Source: Leucobacter allii
GTDB taxonomy: Bacteria > Actinomycetota > Actinomycetes > Actinomycetales > Microbacteriaceae
Length of the DNA stretch: 64,000 nucleotides
Assembly: GCF_022919155.1 (NCBI RefSeq)
Contig: NZ_CP095045.1
Location: forward strand, 744,001-808,000
Reading direction: 5' to 3'
A model generated the notes under the pieces. The model saw only the letters and a program-made list of their open reading frames with translations. It was not told where the DNA came from and ran no database searches. Shown here in pieces: positions 1 through 8,013 of this stretch. Every line of letters begins with the position of its first letter. Position 1 is the stretch's first letter. The position numbers and the translations under genes are program-made.

Positions 1-394
1 CGAGACGCTGCTGGATCTCTCCCGCCCCGGTGACCCCCGGGATCACGAGCAGGCCGCGTTCGAGGGCCCGCGCCGCGGTCAGCGGATCCCAGCCCGGGCT
101 CACACCGAAGGCGGCACCGGCATCCGCAGCCGCGTCGACGTCCGACGGGGTGAGGAGCGTTCCCGCTCCCACAATGCTGTCCGTGCCCGATGCGGCGGCA
201 CGCACCGCATCGGCGCCGGCGGACGTGCGGAAGGTGATCTCGACGATCGTGATTCCGCCTGCGGCGAGGGCGCGGGTCAGCGGAACCGCCTGCGCCGGGT
301 CATCGATCTCGATGACGGGAACGACGCGATTCCCGCTGAGGAGCGCTCTGGCGGTCGCCGAGAGCTCGGCCTGCGCGTCCCGCCGGGTGGGCAC
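1..394 (-). CDS. KDPG/KHG aldolase-like protein, cut by left edge
   Basis: Minus-strand reading frame of 131 codons that starts with GTG at 394 and runs off the left edge. The start is supported by a GGAAGG Shine-Dalgarno about 8 nt upstream and by lying 2 nt after the stop of the cupin gene, so the two are one transcript. Visible class I aldolase features are VVPVIEIDD near the N-terminus, VEITFRT with the catalytic Glu/Arg region, VGAGTLL, FGVSPGWD and VIPGVTGAGE. The Schiff-base lysine lies beyond the edge and cannot be checked. The family cleaves 2-keto-3-deoxy-6-phosphogluconate to pyruvate and glyceraldehyde-3-phosphate. The true substrate here is inferred only from the neighbouring sugar genes. 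A second, complete family member is at 48252. Confidence 0.85.
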   Translation of the reverse strand, partial: MPTRRDAQAELSATARALLSGNRVVPVIEIDDPAQAVPLTRALAAGGITIVEITFRTSAGADAVRAAASGTDSIVGAGTLLTPSDVDAAADAGAAFGVSPGWDPLTAARALERGLLVIPGVTGAGEIQQRL

Positions 395-396
395 GC

Positions 397-996
397 CTAC
401 GCCTTCCGGTAGCCGACGTGGTCGGCGTTCTCGCGGAGCGTCCAGCCGCCGGCGCCGTCCGTGACGACGATCCGCCGCATGCCGCCGGCGTCGGCGATGA
501 GCTGGTAGTCCTGCCCGGCATCGGTGGCGTACGTGAAGAGCGTCACGAAGGGCTCATCGCCGACGTTGACGCTGCGGTGCACCCATTCGCCTGGCACGTT
601 CACCGCTGAGCCGGGGGTGAGTTCGACCGCCTCGCTCCTGCCGTCGATGGTGTCGAGCAGCATGACACCGCGCCCCGAGAGGCAGTAGTAGAGTTCGGCG
701 CGGTCCGAGACCTCGTGGAGATGCCCGCGAGTCACGGCGAACTCCTCGCCGTAGCGTCCCGGAAGGAGGCGGGAGGTGCCGATGGTCAAGGCGCCGGAGT
801 GGGGGCCGTGGTCCTGGGACTCGACGCGGTAGACGAGCGCGTCGGCTCCCTGCGCGACGACGGCCGCATCGTAGGCGGCGCTGTCGCGGTACACGCCGCG
901 CATATCGCCGAGGTGCTTCGAGTAGATGCCGTTGTTGCCCGTCAGCGTGCCGTCCGATGAGACGACGAGCTGGGCGGGGAGATCGAGTTCGGGCAC
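397..996 (-). CDS. Cupin-type (archaeal-type) glucose-6-phosphate isomerase
   Basis: A 199-residue cupin of the archaeal/metal-dependent phosphoglucose isomerase family (GPI, PF06560). GTG at 996 is preferred over upstream in-frame starts because GGAAGGA lies 7-8 nt before it and the protein then begins where family members begin. Diagnostic features are TRGHLHEVSDRAELYY (metal-binding His/His/Glu), GRGVMLLDT, VNVPGEWVHRSVN with the last metal His, and FTYATDAGQDYQLI. It interconverts aldose and ketose phosphates in the cytoplasm. It is first in a divergent operon with the aldolase at the left edge, opposite an SDR/kinase/hydrolase operon, so it may act on a sugar phosphate other than glucose-6-phosphate. 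Family assignment is firm; substrate is inferred. Confidence 0.88.
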   Translation of the reverse strand: MPELDLPAQLVVSSDGTLTGNNGIYSKHLGDMRGVYRDSAAYDAAVVAQGADALVYRVESQDHGPHSGALTIGTSRLLPGRYGEEFAVTRGHLHEVSDRAELYYCLSGRGVMLLDTIDGRSEAVELTPGSAVNVPGEWVHRSVNVGDEPFVTLFTYATDAGQDYQLIADAGGMRRIVVTDGAGGWTLRENADHVGYRKA

Positions 997-1024
997 GAGA
1001 GTCCTTCCATCAGCGTGAAGTTTC

Positions 1025-1037
1025 GTAGTAATGCTAC
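1025..1037. promoter_or_regulatory. Palindromic operator, copy 1
   Basis: GTAGTAATGCTAC, an 11-of-13 symmetric palindrome just upstream of the cupin-isomerase start (29 nt from GTG at 996). It contains TAGTAATGCTA, close to the TNGTNNNACNA shape of FadR-type GntR sites, with one half altered. Its sister site GTAGTGTTACTAC is centred 84 bp away. The regulator that binds is not in the window and may lie to the left. Confidence 0.6.
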
Positions 1038-1108
1038 ATGATATCCCGACTGAGTTCGTGTTCACGGGGATTAGCGAGCGATTCTGGCGAGTCTTGGTGT
1101 GGAATGCA

Positions 1109-1121
1109 GTAGTGTTACTAC
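1109..1121. promoter_or_regulatory. Palindromic operator, copy 2, over the SDR promoter
   Basis: GTAGTGTTACTAC; with flanks (1108-1122) the arms AGTAGT and ACTACT are perfect around GTT. It contains TAGTGTTACTA, an exact TNGTNNNACNA. A candidate promoter for the plus-strand operon, TTGGTG (1094-1099), 16 nt, TACTAC (1116-1121), has its -10 inside the palindrome, which suggests repression by occlusion. Confidence 0.6.
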
Positions 1122-1163
1122 TCGCAGGGGATCGGAACGTCGACCTCGGAATGGAGTGGCGAG

Positions 1164-1901
1164 ATGAGCATGGAGGACCCCGCGCCGGCGGCGCTGCGCG
1201 GACGCGTCGCGGTGACCGGCGGTTCCGGGGGCATCGGCACGGAGATCTGCCGGGCACTCGAGGAGCGGGGATGGCGGACGTATGCGCTCGACCGCGTACC
1301 CGGTGATGGCGCCGGAGAATTCATCGAGTGCGACCTGTTGGACGGCGCCAGTGTGGAACGCGCGGTGGCGAGCGTCTACGCCGAGCTCGACACGCCCGTG
1401 TTCCTGGTGACGGCCGCGGGGATCGTCGAGGACGATGTCGCCGCCGAGGAACTCGACATCGAACTGGTCGATCGGGTCATGGGCGTGAACTTCCGAGGTG
1501 TCTTCCTCGCGAATCAGGCGTTCGGCCGTGAATTGATCGCCCGGGGCGGAGGCGCGATCGTCAACATCGCATCGATGTCCGGGAACCACGTGGTCAACTC
1601 CCCGCAGCGCCAGTGCATCTACAACGCGTCGAAGGCCGCGGTCACGGCGCTCACGAAGTCGCTCGCCGTCGAGTGGGGTCCCCGCGGTGTGCGGGTGAAC
1701 GCCCTCTCGCCCGGCTACATCGACACTCCGCTCAACGGCCTCAAGGCTCGGATGCACGCCGAATGGAACGCCGGGACCGTGCTCGGACGCATGGGGACGC
1801 CGCTCGAGGCGGCGCATGCGGTCGAGTTCCTGCTGAGCGAGCGCTCGGGGTACTTCGTCGGCGCCGAGCTGTTGATGGACGGCGGGTTCTCGCTGCGATG
1901 A
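1164..1901 (+). CDS. SDR-family NAD(P)-dependent dehydrogenase
   Basis: Classical short-chain dehydrogenase of 245 residues. The Rossmann motif TGGSGGIG is at residues 18-25, NIASMSG carries the catalytic Ser, YNASK starts at Tyr153, and PGYIDTPL follows. C-terminal AELLMDGGFSLR is the usual end. It would oxidise a sugar, polyol or sugar lactone hydroxyl with NAD(P). It is the first gene of a plus-strand operon and its TGA overlaps the ATG of the FGGY kinase (ATGA). ATG at 1164 is used; an internal ATG two codons later is also possible. Oxidation of a sugar feeding the kinase or aldolase is inferred from context. The exact substrate cannot be read from sequence. Confidence 0.88.
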   Translation: MSMEDPAPAALRGRVAVTGGSGGIGTEICRALEERGWRTYALDRVPGDGAGEFIECDLLDGASVERAVASVYAELDTPVFLVTAAGIVEDDVAAEELDIELVDRVMGVNFRGVFLANQAFGRELIARGGGAIVNIASMSGNHVVNSPQRQCIYNASKAAVTALTKSLAVEWGPRGVRVNALSPGYIDTPLNGLKARMHAEWNAGTVLGRMGTPLEAAHAVEFLLSERSGYFVGAELLMDGGFSLR

Positions 1902-3415
1902 GCGCATCTGGAAGGGCCGACGAGGCGCCGCTCGTGCTCGCGCACGATCTCGGCACGACCGGGGACAAGGCGACGCTTGTCACCCCGACCGGCGAAGTCG
2001 TCGCCTCGGTGACCGTCGCCTATCCGGTCGACTTCGGTGCGGACGGGAAGGCCGAGCAGCATCCGGACGATTGGTGGAACGCATTCTGCAGAGCCAATCG
2101 GCTGCTTCTGGCGAAGCACGGCGTCGCACCGGAGCGTGTTGCGGCGGTGTCGTTCTCGGGGCAGATGATGGGGGCGGTCCTGACCGATGCGGCGGGGCGT
2201 CCGACGCGACCCGCGATCATCTGGGCCGACACTCGCGCCGAGTCCCAGTGCGCTCGTCTGATCGAGCGCGTCGGCATGGCGGAGGTCTACCGCATCACGG
2301 GACACCGCGCGAACCCGACGTACTCCTTGGCGAAGCTCATGTGGGTGCGCGACAACGATCCGGAGGCATTCGCCGGGTCCAGGCGGTTCTCGACCGCGAA
2401 GGACGTCATCCTGCAGCGCCTGACCGGGATGCACGTGACCGATCACTCCGACGCCTCCGGGACGAACGCGTACGATCAGCTGCGCGCTGCGTGGAGCGAC
2501 GAGCTGCTCTCCGCCTCGAGGCTCCCGCGGAGGCTGTTCCCCGAGATCGTCGCGTCGACGACCGACCTGGGCGCGGTGCGCGGCGCGGCGGCGGCGGAAG
2601 CGGGGCTCGCGGCGACGACGCGCGTGATCGCCGGAGGGGGAGACGGGCCGATGGGTGCGCTCGGCGCCGGAATCGTCGATCGCGCGAGCGGGGCCTACGC
2701 GTATCTCGGGTCCTCCTCGTGGGTGTCGTTCGCCGACATCGCGCCCCTGCACGATCCGCAGATGCGCTCGATGACCTACAACCATGTGATTCCCGGGCAA
2801 TTCGTCCCGACCGCGACCATGCAGGCCGGCGGAGCGTCGCTCGATTGGATCGCCTCGGTGCTCCGGCCCGGCGCCGACGATCGCTTCGAGCAGGCGCTCG
2901 CCGCGGCGGAGACGTCGGAGGCCAGCGCGGACGGGCTGTACTTCCTGCCCCATCTGCTCGGCGAGCGATCGCCGTACTGGAATCCCCATGCGCGGGCGGT
3001 GTTCGCCGGCCTCACGATGGCCCACGATCAGGGCAACCTGGTGCGCGCGGTCATCGAGGGCGTCGCCTACAATCTCCGCACCGGCCTGGTCGCCTTCGCG
3101 GAGTCGGGGCATCGCTTCGCCGCGATCGCCGCGATCGGCGGTGCGGCGAAGTCTCCTCTGGTCGCCCGGATCCTCGCGGATGCCTGGCAGCTGCGCGTGC
3201 GTCCGAACTCGATGGGCGATCACGCCACGAGTCTCGGAGCGGCGGCGATCGCCGCGATGGGCGTCGGCCTGCTCGATCGTGCCGATGTGCGGTCGTTCGT
3301 CGGCAAGCCATCGGGCGATGCGGTGGAACCGGTACTCGATGCGACGATCAACGCCGAGCGGTACGACACCTTCATGGATGCCTATCGCCGAATGGAAGGC
3401 TGGTTCGATCGATGA
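1898..3415 (+). CDS. FGGY-family carbohydrate kinase (xylulokinase-like)
   Basis: A 505-residue two-domain sugar kinase of normal FGGY length. The N-terminal phosphate loop HDLGTTGDKATLV is at about residues 14-26. SFSGQMMGAVL and IIWADTRAE follow, and the C-terminal domain has GGGDGPMGALGAG and AIGGAAKSP, the ATP-binding part. It phosphorylates a sugar or sugar derivative using ATP. Sequence character is nearest xylulokinase/L-fuculokinase-type enzymes, but substrate is not determined. ATG at 1898 overlaps the preceding stop, and its own end overlaps the next start, so three genes are translationally coupled. Together with the SDR and the phosphotriesterase-like gene it suggests phosphorylation of an oxidised or lactonised sugar. 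Confidence 0.88.
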   Translation: MSASGRADEAPLVLAHDLGTTGDKATLVTPTGEVVASVTVAYPVDFGADGKAEQHPDDWWNAFCRANRLLLAKHGVAPERVAAVSFSGQMMGAVLTDAAGRPTRPAIIWADTRAESQCARLIERVGMAEVYRITGHRANPTYSLAKLMWVRDNDPEAFAGSRRFSTAKDVILQRLTGMHVTDHSDASGTNAYDQLRAAWSDELLSASRLPRRLFPEIVASTTDLGAVRGAAAAEAGLAATTRVIAGGGDGPMGALGAGIVDRASGAYAYLGSSSWVSFADIAPLHDPQMRSMTYNHVIPGQFVPTATMQAGGASLDWIASVLRPGADDRFEQALAAAETSEASADGLYFLPHLLGERSPYWNPHARAVFAGLTMAHDQGNLVRAVIEGVAYNLRTGLVAFAESGHRFAAIAAIGGAAKSPLVARILADAWQLRVRPNSMGDHATSLGAAAIAAMGVGLLDRADVRSFVGKPSGDAVEPVLDATINAERYDTFMDAYRRMEGWFDR

Positions 3416-4401
3416 TGAACGACCGTGAGACGCCGTTCGTGCGTACCGTGCTCGGCGACGTGGCACCCGAGAGCCTCGGGCGCGTGAACTATCACGAGCA
3501 CCTCTTCCAGGCGACGCCGCTGCTGCCCGGCGAGGAGCTCGCAGACGAGCGGCTGAGCGGGGAGGAGGCCGCCCTGATGCGCGCCGGCGGTATCGATGCG
3601 ATGGTCGACGCCACTCCCTGGGGCCTCGGACGGGACCCCGAAGCCGTCGCGCGGATCTCGGCGCGCACGGGACTCAGCGTGATCGTCACGGCCGGATTCC
3701 ATCGCGAGGCGCACTACGCGGGCCGTACCGATGCGGCGGGTCTGGACCTCGCCGCGATGACGGCGCAGTGCGTCGCGGAACTGCATGACGGGCAACCCGC
3801 GGTAGACGGCGATCGCAGCGGCGCCTCGCGAATCGCGCGCGCGCCGCACGGGGCTCCGGTGCGGGCGGGCATGCTGAAAGCCGGAGTCGGCTACTGGTCG
3901 ATCTCCCCGTTCGAGCGACGCGCTCTTGCTGCGGTCGCTGCCGCGCATCGCGTTTCGGGCGCGCCCATCATGGTGCACCTCGAGCACGGCACCTGCGCGC
4001 ACGAAGCGCTCGACATCCTCGCGGAGGAGGGGGTCGCCGAGAATCGCATCGTCCTGGCGCACATCGATCGGAGCCCCGATCCGATCCTGTACGCCGAACT
4101 CGCCGCCCGAGGCGCCTACCTCGGGTGCGACGGGGCGGCGAGGCTGAAGGAATGGCCGGAGTCGCTCCTGATCGACGCCATCGCCGGCGCGGCCGAGGCG
4201 GGGCACGCCGACCGCGTGCTCCTCGGCGGCGACGTCGCCAGACGATCGAGATACGCGGCCTACGGCGGCATGCCAGGCATCGGCTATTTGACATCGAGAT
4301 TCATCCCGAGACTGGCCGCGCGCGTGGGGCCGGACGTGATCCGCGCGTTCCTCGAGACCAACCCGCGGAGCCTGCTGGCCTGGTCGACACCGGCCGGCTG
4401 A
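3412..4401 (+). CDS. Phosphotriesterase-family metal hydrolase (possible lactonase)
   Basis: A 329-residue TIM-barrel hydrolase of the phosphotriesterase family (PF02126). All metal ligands are visible: His28 and His30 in NYHEH, the carboxylated Lys156 in GMLKAGVG, His189 in MVHLEHG, His217 in LAHID and Asp274 in LLGGD. Bacterial members next to sugar kinases and dehydrogenases usually hydrolyse sugar lactones or phosphorylated lactones rather than organophosphates, so lactonase is the likely role here. It overlaps the kinase stop (ATGATGA; two adjacent ATG codons are usable). Third gene of the operon. Family and intact active site are certain, substrate inferred. Confidence 0.88.
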   Translation: MMNDRETPFVRTVLGDVAPESLGRVNYHEHLFQATPLLPGEELADERLSGEEAALMRAGGIDAMVDATPWGLGRDPEAVARISARTGLSVIVTAGFHREAHYAGRTDAAGLDLAAMTAQCVAELHDGQPAVDGDRSGASRIARAPHGAPVRAGMLKAGVGYWSISPFERRALAAVAAAHRVSGAPIMVHLEHGTCAHEALDILAEEGVAENRIVLAHIDRSPDPILYAELAARGAYLGCDGAARLKEWPESLLIDAIAGAAEAGHADRVLLGGDVARRSRYAAYGGMPGIGYLTSRFIPRLAARVGPDVIRAFLETNPRSLLAWSTPAG

Positions 4402-4443
4402 CCGCGCACCCGCGGTGCAAGAGATTCCGAGGAGGAGCAGCGC

Positions 4444-5355
4444 ATGATCGACAAGCAGAACAGCGGGACGGCGACGGCCGGGGGTGCCGTGCGGATGCGG
4501 CCGTCGGACGCCGCCGAGCCCGTCAGCTGGTCGCAGATCCCGCCGGGACCCCACGACGTGCGGCTGGTCGTCACGGATCTGGACGGCACCCTCTTGACCG
4601 AGGGCGGGAGGGTGCCTGAGACCTTCTGGCCGCTCCTGGAGATCATGCGTGCTCGGAAGATCGCGTTCGCACCGGCCAGCGGACGGCACCACGCGGCCCT
4701 CGCGCGACTCTTCGACCATTCCGACGACGGCATCTCGTACATCGCCGATAACGGCAATCTCGTCATCCATGCGGGGCGGCGGCTCTCGAGCAGCGCGCTT
4801 GGAGGCGATATCGTCCGACGGGTCGTCTCCGCGGCGAGAGACGCCGCCGCGGCCCGGAACCTCGGAGTGGTCGTCTCGGGACTCCGGGGCGCGTACGTGG
4901 AGCGCACCGATCGGGCATTCACCCGCGAGGTGGAACGGTACTACGCGGAGCTCAACGTGGTCGACGACCTCGCGAGCGTCGAGGACGATGTGCTGAAGGT
5001 GGCGGTGTACGATTTCTCCGACGCGCAGACGGCTCTCGAGACGACCTTCCGGGACGTCGCCGCCGGACACCAAGCGGTGATCTCCGGCAAGCACTGGTTG
5101 GACATCATGCGGACCGATGTCGACAAGGGCAGTGCCGTGCGCGCACTCCAGAATGCGATCGGCGTGAGCGCCGCGCACACCGTCGTCTTCGGCGATTATC
5201 TCAACGATCTGCAGATGCTGGGCGCAGCGCGCTGGTCGTTCGCCATGTCCAATAGCCACCCTCAGGTGCAGCCCGCCGCGCGGTACGTCGCCCCGGCCTT
5301 CCATGAGGACGGGGTGGTCTCGGTGCTGCGCCGCTTGCTCGACGTCCCGCTGTAG
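4444..5355 (+). CDS. HAD-family (Cof-type) sugar phosphatase
   Basis: A 303-residue HAD-superfamily phosphatase of the Cof/YidA type. Motif I TDLDGTL has nucleophile Asp45 and Asp47. APASGRHH is motif II, a lysine is seen in ISGKHWLDI, and VVFGDYLNDLQML carries the acidic motif IV. The C2-type cap lies between the first and last motifs. The start at 4444 has an excellent GAGGAGGA site about 7 nt upstream. A roughly 30-residue N-terminal extension precedes motif I. It begins 42 nt after the preceding stop and probably belongs to the same transcript. Such enzymes dephosphorylate sugar phosphates or flavin nucleotides, and it may clear a dead-end phosphate of the cassette. Confidence 0.87.
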   Translation: MIDKQNSGTATAGGAVRMRPSDAAEPVSWSQIPPGPHDVRLVVTDLDGTLLTEGGRVPETFWPLLEIMRARKIAFAPASGRHHAALARLFDHSDDGISYIADNGNLVIHAGRRLSSSALGGDIVRRVVSAARDAAAARNLGVVVSGLRGAYVERTDRAFTREVERYYAELNVVDDLASVEDDVLKVAVYDFSDAQTALETTFRDVAAGHQAVISGKHWLDIMRTDVDKGSAVRALQNAIGVSAAHTVVFGDYLNDLQMLGAARWSFAMSNSHPQVQPAARYVAPAFHEDGVVSVLRRLLDVPL

Positions 5356-5435
5356 CCGAAGGCACGGCATCCCGTCCATCGCGGACGCCCCGGGAGCCCG
5401 CTCCGTGCGGAATCGGGCCCGCCCGCGTCCGTACT

Positions 5436-5465
5436 CTGGACGCATCAGATCAATCGTTCTAAAAT
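5436..5465 (+). promoter_or_regulatory. Leaderless promoter of the TetR operon
   Basis: CTGGAC (5436-5441), 18 nt, TAAAAT (5460-5465); the ATG at 5472 begins 6 nt after the -10 box, so transcription should start on the start codon. No Shine-Dalgarno is present. Confidence 0.6.
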
Positions 5466-5471
5466 CAGACC

Positions 5472-6125
5472 ATGCGTTCTGAACTTCCGATCGAGCGCGA
5501 CGCCGACTCGGCGAGGCCCCCCGCGGCGGGATCGCGGTCGTTCATCGAGGCGGCGCGGCGCGAGCAGCTGATCGCCGCGGCGACGGTCACCGTGAACGAG
5601 ATCGGCTACCACCGCGCGTCCCTCGCGGAGATCGCCGGGCGGGCGGGGATCGCCAAGAGCGCCGTCGCGTACTACTTCTCCTCGAAGGAGGGGCTCCTGC
5701 TCGAGCTGGTGCAGACCGTGTTCGAGGCGCTCGGGGAGCGCGTGCTGCGTGCGGTTGACGGCGTCGAGGAGCCCGCCGCTCGCCTGCGCGGATACGCCGA
5801 GGCGTACCTCGCGCACGTGGATGCCGAGCGCGAGGCGCTCGCCGCAGCGGTCGAGATCGTGGTCTCGCACCGTACCGCCGATGGCACCCCGCTCTACCTC
5901 GTCGCGGACGAGGATGACGCGGCCCTGGTGCGGAGCATCCTCCGCGCCGGAATGGCGGACGGTGCATTCCAGCCGATGCCGCTCGATGTCGCGACGGGGC
6001 TCGTCGAGAGCGTGCTGGATCGTGCGATCACCCTGGTGCAACGAGACCCCGGGGCCGATCTCGGTCCGCTGCGCGCGCACGCCGTGCCGTTCCTGTTCCG
6101 GGCGCTGGGAGCGGCCGATGGCTGA
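5472..6125 (+). CDS. TetR-family transcriptional regulator
   Basis: A 217-residue regulator with a TetR DNA-binding domain at about residues 30-75 (AAATVTVNEIGYHRAS, LAEIAGRAGIAKSAVAYYF, SSKEGLLLELV) and a helical ligand domain after it. It has a slightly long N-terminal arm of about 25 residues rich in Arg and Pro. It is transcribed leaderless from the TAAAAT promoter. Its stop overlaps the start of the TIM-barrel gene, which in turn overlaps the CPBP protease gene, so it most likely controls this three-gene operon and itself. Ligand unknown. Confidence 0.9.
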   Translation: MRSELPIERDADSARPPAAGSRSFIEAARREQLIAAATVTVNEIGYHRASLAEIAGRAGIAKSAVAYYFSSKEGLLLELVQTVFEALGERVLRAVDGVEEPAARLRGYAEAYLAHVDAEREALAAAVEIVVSHRTADGTPLYLVADEDDAALVRSILRAGMADGAFQPMPLDVATGLVESVLDRAITLVQRDPGADLGPLRAHAVPFLFRALGAADG

Positions 6126-7119
6126 ACCCGTGCGCGGGATCGGATACGACGCGGGCGTGCGCTACGAGCGGGGGTTCGAGAGCCATCCCGGCTTCACCGC
6201 ACAGACGGCGCGGCGCGACTTCCGGGCGATCCGGAGGGAGCTCGGCTGCGACGCCGTGCTGATCATGGCCGACGATGCCCGCCGCCTCGCCCTCGCCGCG
6301 GGCATCGCCGCGGAGGAGGGGCTGGGCGTGTGGCTGCAGCCGCGCCCCTTCGACCGGCCCCGCGAAGAGATGCGCGCCGCCGTGCGGTCGGCGGCGGCCG
6401 CTGCGGAACACCTGCGCTCCTCGGGCGCCGAGACCGGGCTCGTGGTCGGGTGCGAGTTGACGCTCTCGGTGCCCGGGATGCTCCCGGGGCCGAGCTTCTG
6501 GGCGAGGGGGAGGCTGCTGGCGGTGACGTTCCCGCTGCTGCCGCTCGCCAACCGGCGGCTGCGCCGGCTGCTCGCCGAGCTCGTCGGCGACGCGCGGGAG
6601 CGCTTCGCCGGCCCCGTGTCCTACGGGGCGGGGGAGTGGGAGCGGCCGGACTGGTCGATCTTCGACGTCGTCGGCGCCGATCGCTATCGCGATGCGCGCA
6701 ACGCGTGGCGATTCGAGGACGACATCCGCGCGCTGGTGGACACGGCGCGCGCGCAGCGCGCGCCGTGCTACGTCTTCGAGTTCGGCTCCTGCGCCTACCG
6801 CGGGGCCGCGGCACGGGCCTCCACGGCGTCCGGGGTGCTCAGCGGCCGCGCGGGTACGTCCGTGCCCCGCGGCCTCGTGCGCGACGAGCAGGAGCAGGCC
6901 GACTATCTCATCGATCTCCTCGACCTCTTCGACCGGGCGGGGGTGGACGGGACCTTCGTCTGGGGGTTCAGCGAGCCCGCCCTGGTCGCGTCAGACGTTC
7001 CGGGTCGTGACCTCGACCTGGCCAGCTACGGCGTCGTCGCCGCGCACGCCGACGGCAGCTGGCACCCCAAGCGCGCGTTTCGCGCCCTCGCCCGCCGATA
7101 CGACGGAGGAACGACATGA
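6118..7119 (+). CDS. TIM-barrel glycosidase-like protein of unknown function
   Basis: A 333-residue cytoplasmic-looking protein (no signal peptide, no membrane segment) with a glycoside-hydrolase-like TIM-barrel pattern. It has GIGYDAGVRYERG near the N-terminus, a strand ending in Glu113 (VVGCELTLS), a DVVGADRYRD strand, and a second strand ending in Glu221 (CYVFEFGSCAY), then GTFVWGFSEPAL. The two strand-end glutamates resemble the acid/base and nucleophile pair of retaining glycosidases. Close relatives are sometimes called abortive infection proteins in databases, probably only by neighbourhood. ATG 6118 overlaps the TetR stop by 8 nt, and the end overlaps the CPBP start by 4 nt. No confident function. 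Confidence 0.6.
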   Translation: MAEPVRGIGYDAGVRYERGFESHPGFTAQTARRDFRAIRRELGCDAVLIMADDARRLALAAGIAAEEGLGVWLQPRPFDRPREEMRAAVRSAAAAAEHLRSSGAETGLVVGCELTLSVPGMLPGPSFWARGRLLAVTFPLLPLANRRLRRLLAELVGDARERFAGPVSYGAGEWERPDWSIFDVVGADRYRDARNAWRFEDDIRALVDTARAQRAPCYVFEFGSCAYRGAAARASTASGVLSGRAGTSVPRGLVRDEQEQADYLIDLLDLFDRAGVDGTFVWGFSEPALVASDVPGRDLDLASYGVVAAHADGSWHPKRAFRALARRYDGGTT

Positions 7120-7946
7120 CGACCGCACCTGAGCCGCGTTCCCGCCGCCTCGCGTCCGCCGCCTGGCGGATCGCGCTCGCCCTGCTGCCGCTCGGCGCGG
7201 GCCTCGCCATCCTGTCGGCGCTGCTCCCGGCCGCCCCCGATCCCTCCGCGCCGACGACGCTGGTCCTCCGGATCGCGGCCGGCCTCGTGATCAGCGCCGT
7301 GACGCTCATGGTCATCGCCCTGCTGGTGCACCGCGCCGACGGGGGTCGGCTGGGCGATGCGGGGGTGACGAGCATCCGGTCGGGGTGGCGGCTGGCGCTG
7401 TGGGGAGCCGTGATCTGGATCGCCCCGGCCGCCGCGACCTTCGGGGTGCTGGCGCTCCTCGGCGCCCCGCTGCGCATCGTCGTCTCGGGGCCGGAGCTCG
7501 CGGGGACCGTCGGACTGCTGCTCCTCGCCGTGCTGATCACCGAGGCGCTCCCGGAGGAGGCGGTCTTCCGCGGCTACGTCGCGGCAGTGCTCGGAACGGT
7601 CCTCCGCGGATGGGGCGTCATCGTCGTCCAGGCGCTCCTGTTCACCCTGTTCGCCGCGGTCCTGCGGCAGAACGCCCACCCCGCCGACCTCTCGCTCTTC
7701 TTCACGATGGGCATCGGCTTCGGATACCTGCGCATGATCACCGGTTCGATCTGGATGCCGATCGGGTTCCACACGGCGTTCCAGACCGGTGCGCAGCTCG
7801 TCCTCTCGCACGGCGCCGTCGACTTCGAGGGCGGCACGGGAGCGGCGATGCTCGCGCTCGGGATCGTCCCGTTCTCCGTCGCCGCGATCCTCGTCAGCAC
7901 CGCCGGGGTCCCCCGGATCGTCCACCCCGGCACCGCCGCGCGGTGA
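7116..7946 (+). CDS. CPBP-family intramembrane metalloprotease (CAAX/Abi type)
   Basis: A 276-residue polytopic membrane protein with about eight hydrophobic segments. The CPBP signature is present: LPEEAVFRGY with Glu147, Glu148 and Arg152, and GFHTAFQ with His219. A middle FxxxN/H motif is less clear in LLFTLFAAVLRQ. The family includes Rce1-like CAAX proteases and bacterial bacteriocin-immunity or secretion-linked proteases. It is the last gene of the TetR/TIM-barrel operon with a 4-nt overlap. It is convergent with the FAD monooxygenase downstream. Substrate unknown. Confidence 0.85.
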   Translation: MTTAPEPRSRRLASAAWRIALALLPLGAGLAILSALLPAAPDPSAPTTLVLRIAAGLVISAVTLMVIALLVHRADGGRLGDAGVTSIRSGWRLALWGAVIWIAPAAATFGVLALLGAPLRIVVSGPELAGTVGLLLLAVLITEALPEEAVFRGYVAAVLGTVLRGWGVIVVQALLFTLFAAVLRQNAHPADLSLFFTMGIGFGYLRMITGSIWMPIGFHTAFQTGAQLVLSHGAVDFEGGTGAAMLALGIVPFSVAAILVSTAGVPRIVHPGTAAR

Positions 7947-8013
7947 CGGCATCCGCCGGTGCCGCGGGAGATGCGACGACCTCGGGTCGCGGCGGTCCCG
8001 ATGTCCTCCAGCT

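Noticed and set aside
1071..1907. Long minus-strand frame across the SDR gene
   Set aside because: Arg/His/Pro-rich composition and full overlap with a well-conserved SDR; a GC-bias shadow frame.
5472..7946. Calling the TetR/TIM-barrel/CPBP operon an abortive-infection phage defence system
   Set aside because: The Abi label for CPBP proteins is historical; no nuclease, toxin, prophage or defence-island context is present.
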